Shown here: piece by piece, positions 5,070-6,227 of the stretch
Layout: each line of letters starts with the position of its first letter
Numbering within the stretch: the first letter of the stretch is position 1
Origin: Patescibacteria group bacterium
GTDB taxonomy: Bacteria; Patescibacteriota; Microgenomatia; UBA12405; JAHJSD01
Reading direction: 5' to 3'
DNA length: 6,227 nt
Assembly (NCBI GenBank): GCA_018830585.1
Contig: JAHJSD010000007.1
Coordinates: 1 to 6,227 of the forward strand
The notes under the pieces: generated by a model
Told to the model about the DNA's origin: nothing
What the model saw: the letters and a program-made list of their open reading frames with translations, nothing else
The model's database searches: none
Position numbers and translations under genes: made by a program

Positions 5070-5537
5070 GATTTTTACTCCCTTGCTCTTGTTGTCTTAG
5101 GTATTTTTAGGACAGTTGGCTTAGGGCCGTTTATTTAGTTAGTCGCACAATGTTCCTTTTACGACGCGGAAAAAAGAAGAGCGGTGGGGAACGCCTAAAT
5201 CGTTGTTTTTGATTATTTTTGAATTTTAAAAGTTTTGACAGGGACTAATTTTATTTTAAGTTCGTAAACCGTTTTTTTTAGAGTTCTGTTTTTTAGCTAC
5301 CGCACGGTTGTTTTTATACCAGCAATGCCCTATTTTTCTTTTGCTTGCAGAGAAGGACTTCTTTGTTAGCTGAAAGACGTAGTTGTCGGCCGGTCAGTTA
5401 GAAAATCGGCGCAGTGAAGCTGTTTAAAGGACTTTCCATAGCATTAGTGTTTAAAAAACGGCTTAGAAAGGCGCTAAAGAAGTTGTCCTGAAGGATAGGC
5501 GTTTTCCCCTCAACGATTTGCTTTTGATGGCCCATGT

Positions 5538-5888
5538 CTATCCAGGTCTTCGAATGTGGAGACAGCCTGATATAAGCCTTGCTATTTTTATTGGCTTTTC
5601 TTGCCTACCAAAAAATGGGTTCGCTTCGGCATAGTCGCTAAAGGCTATCGTGCCGTCGCCAATAGTGGTTGAACAAACCCTCCTTTTTGGAGAGTCTTTT
5701 TCCAACAGCGCAGTTATTCCTGAAAAAACTCTCCGACACCTTGGATCCGGATGACTTCCGGGGTTGACGGTGTTATGGTGAGGTCTGGTTAATTCGTATT
5801 GTTTGCCGCACAGTCTGTCGTGTTGACAGTCATCTCGGCAATTCAGTTTGCGAACGCAGACCCAAACCGTCTCATCTTTGCCGACCAT
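5538..5888 (-). CDS. Doubtful 116-residue ORF, unrecognised
   Basis: From ATG 5888 (minus strand) the frame runs 116 codons to TAG at 5540-5538. The product is polar, with seven cysteines, four of them in the first 31 residues (VCV, LNC, DDC, RLC), no membrane span and no motif I can name. For: an extended -10 promoter ends 6 bases before the ATG, placing the expected transcript start on the ATG, the same arrangement as before the gene at 409. Against: codon choice is unlike the neighbours (CGC, CGA, CGG, CTG and AGG all appear), no overlap with a recognisable gene, and the segment can also fold as nested helices. The frame stays open upstream to 5924 with only a TTG start. It could be noncoding RNA rather than protein. 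Confidence 0.25.
   Translation of the reverse strand: MVGKDETVWVCVRKLNCRDDCQHDRLCGKQYELTRPHHNTVNPGSHPDPRCRRVFSGITALLEKDSPKRRVCSTTIGDGTIAFSDYAEANPFFGRQEKPIKIARLISGCLHIRRPG
5689..5734. other. Long-stem inverted repeat
   Basis: GGAGAGT (5689-5695) pairs with ACTCTCC (5728-5734); after one C-A mismatch TTTT (5697-5700) pairs with AAAA (5723-5726) and a G-T pair follows, giving about 12 pairs around a 20-base loop. It lies inside the minus-strand open frame, consistent with structured RNA or chance. Confidence 0.45.
5782..5862 (-). ncRNA. Candidate nested RNA fold, unrecognised
   Basis: Three nested perfect helices: GGTCTG (5782-5787) with CAGACC (5857-5862); TTGCCG (5803-5808) with CGGCAA (5836-5841); CTGTC (5815-5819) with GACAG (5825-5829). 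On the minus strand the fold would begin about 26 bases after the predicted transcription start at 5888. No known RNA family signature was found; the resemblance of GATGACTGTC to an RNase P segment is not supported by the rest. Single-sequence helices of 5-6 bp can arise by chance. Confidence 0.25.
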
Positions 5889-5894
5889 GTTTTT

Positions 5895-5924
5895 ATTATA
5901 ACATCGGTGTTTGTTAATAAACAA
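5895..5924 (-). promoter_or_regulatory. Minus-strand extended -10 promoter with dyad
   Basis: On the minus strand a perfect TATAAT (5900-5895) is preceded by TGT (TG-N extended -10) and, 18 bases upstream, by TTGTTT (5924-5919), a weak -35. The near-perfect palindrome TGTTTGTTAATAAACA (5908-5923, arms matching at 7 of 8 positions) covers the -35 and spacer, where an operator would block polymerase. It would transcribe leftward into 5888-5538. Confidence 0.45.
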
Positions 5925-6054
5925 GCAGTGTCAAAATTAGCATCCCAGGATTACCCCAAGCCTTCTAAGATAATTTTATCTAGTGTCGTACAATATTGAC
6001 AAGCTGGATAAAAGTTGATAGTCTTTTTTAACAACGCTTGACCTATGGTAAACG

Positions 6055-6067
6055 GATATTAAATATC
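6055..6067. other. 13-bp palindrome abutting the right repeat
   Basis: GATATT-A-AATATC is a perfect dyad around a central A and ends exactly where the right inverted repeat begins (6068). The left repeat has no counterpart at its inner edge. It may be an insertion-target or junction remnant, or chance in AT-rich sequence. Confidence 0.4.
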
Positions 6068-6227
6068 AAATAAATTGCTATATTGCTAAATTGTTAACAA
6101 TCCACCCCCGGGGTGTTTGAAGATTTCACCCCGGGGGTGAAGACTCGCTCGAAAAATAAAAGACGCTGGTTAATTCCTAATGCATAGTCCCTAATGATTA
6201 ATGACAAATGATAAATGTTAAATAAAG
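6068..6227 (-). repeat. Right copy of 160-bp terminal inverted repeat
   Basis: Reverse-complement copy of 1-160, with one mismatch (6086). It carries the same GC-rich double palindrome (6103-6139) and heptamer array in inverted order. Its inner edge touches the 13-bp palindrome GATATTAAATATC (6055-6067), which the left copy lacks. Two near-identical inverted copies 6 kb apart could let the segment between them invert by homologous recombination; that is inference. The outer limit at 6227 may be an assembly limit rather than the true repeat end. Confidence 0.97.
6103..6139. repeat. GC-rich double palindrome / stem-loop (right)
   Basis: Exact inverted copy of the 89-125 element within the right terminal repeat: 13-bp stem, 11-base loop, each arm nearly palindromic. 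Its exact conservation between the two copies is as expected if they are recently duplicated or kept alike by recombination. Confidence 0.85.

Larger units (their letters stand above)
4762..6067. other. 1.3-kb stretch without a confident gene
   Basis: No reading frame here matches a family I know. The first part (4762-5370) is AT-rich and carries overlapping stems, a possible promoter and an interrupted membrane-type frame. The part 5380-5890 is richer in G+C (118 of 240 bases over 5641-5880) with several inverted repeats and a minus-strand open frame of 116 codons. A further minus-strand frame of 45 codons (5535-5398) starts at the ATG just after that one ends. No tRNA, rRNA, tmRNA or RNase P RNA signature was found. 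The stretch could be decayed coding sequence, an unrecognised RNA gene, or both. Confidence 0.6.

Noticed and set aside
5235..5257. Perfect TTGACA as a -35 box
   Set aside because: No acceptable -10 box lies 16-18 bases downstream.
4941..5366. Recoded stop codons or an alternative genetic code
   Set aside because: All three stop codons interrupt the frame, while the same codons end the intact genes and do not occur inside them.
5425..5445. GGAAAGTCC on the minus strand as an RNase P RNA core (CR-I)
   Set aside because: The surrounding consensus (GAGGAAAGTCCGGGC) and the CR-V block ACAGAAYCCGGCTTA are absent on that strand at a suitable distance.
5815..5840. Minus-strand GATGACTGTC...CGACAGA resembling the 3' part of RNase P RNA
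   Set aside because: The following CCCGGCTTA is not matched and no 5' half of the RNA lies at the expected place.
5799..5999. 66-codon plus-strand open frame
   Set aside because: It lies opposite the minus-strand promoter and frame, has no homology I recognise and no promoter or ribosome-binding signal.
5996..6024. Perfect TTGACA with TAGTCT at 17 bases as a promoter
   Set aside because: The -10 candidate matches only 3 of 6 consensus bases and no gene follows before the window ends.
1..6227. Complete linear plasmid or transposon with terminal inverted repeats
   Set aside because: The genes are chromosomal housekeeping types, there is no transposase, replication or partition gene, and the exact 141-base identity fits an assembly limit.

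Overview
The window looks like a short metagenome-assembled chromosomal fragment from a small-genome bacterium, most likely of the Patescibacteria (Candidate Phyla Radiation), possibly Microgenomates. The reasons are indirect: AT-rich genes with much TTT/TTA codon use, tightly overlapping genes, almost no Shine-Dalgarno motifs before the ATG starts, a DksA/TraR-type zinc-finger protein of a form I associate with that group (NAAPDFEADEQFGHAR), an LytR_C protein with no recognisable LCP catalytic domain, and multi-pass membrane proteins of no named function. No marker gene here fixes the lineage. The normal genetic code fits: TGA, TAG and TAA all end genes and none interrupts the recognisable ones.

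Layout. Bases 1-160 and 6068-6227 are inverted copies of one repeat (159/160 identical) flush with both window ends. Bases 161-408 are a gene-free leader with two strong hairpins and a likely promoter. Bases 409-2983 form one overlapping plus-strand gene cluster: an unknown multi-pass membrane protein, a DksA/TraR-type zinc-finger protein, an RluA-family pseudouridine synthase and a membrane-anchored LytR_C protein. After 78 bases comes yebC (3062-3778), then a palindrome-rich spacer carrying a dispersed repeat, then a second multi-pass membrane protein (3979-4761, possibly DUF5656). From 4762 to 6067 there is no confident gene. That stretch holds an AT-rich block with two mutually exclusive stems and a possible promoter, a 42-codon membrane-type reading frame that continues past several stops like a decaying gene, and a more GC-rich part (about 49% over 5641-5880). 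In this GC-rich part a good minus-strand promoter with an operator-like dyad faces an unrecognised 116-codon frame and a nested RNA-type fold.

How the parts relate. The recognised genes are housekeeping or information-processing functions: transcription (zinc finger), RNA modification (RluA) and translation/regulation (YebC), mixed with envelope proteins. This argues that the fragment is chromosomal rather than a plasmid or transposon. The outermost 141 bases of the two ends match without error and the first mismatch is at base 142. That is what a k=141 assembly would give when both contig ends stop at the same repeat node, so the window ends may reflect assembly, while the inverted repeat itself is probably real and dispersed. 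No complete new defence, mobile or RNA-guided system is visible. The best leads for something undescribed are the composite inverted repeat and the minus-strand promoter with its structured or coding segment at 5538-5924.
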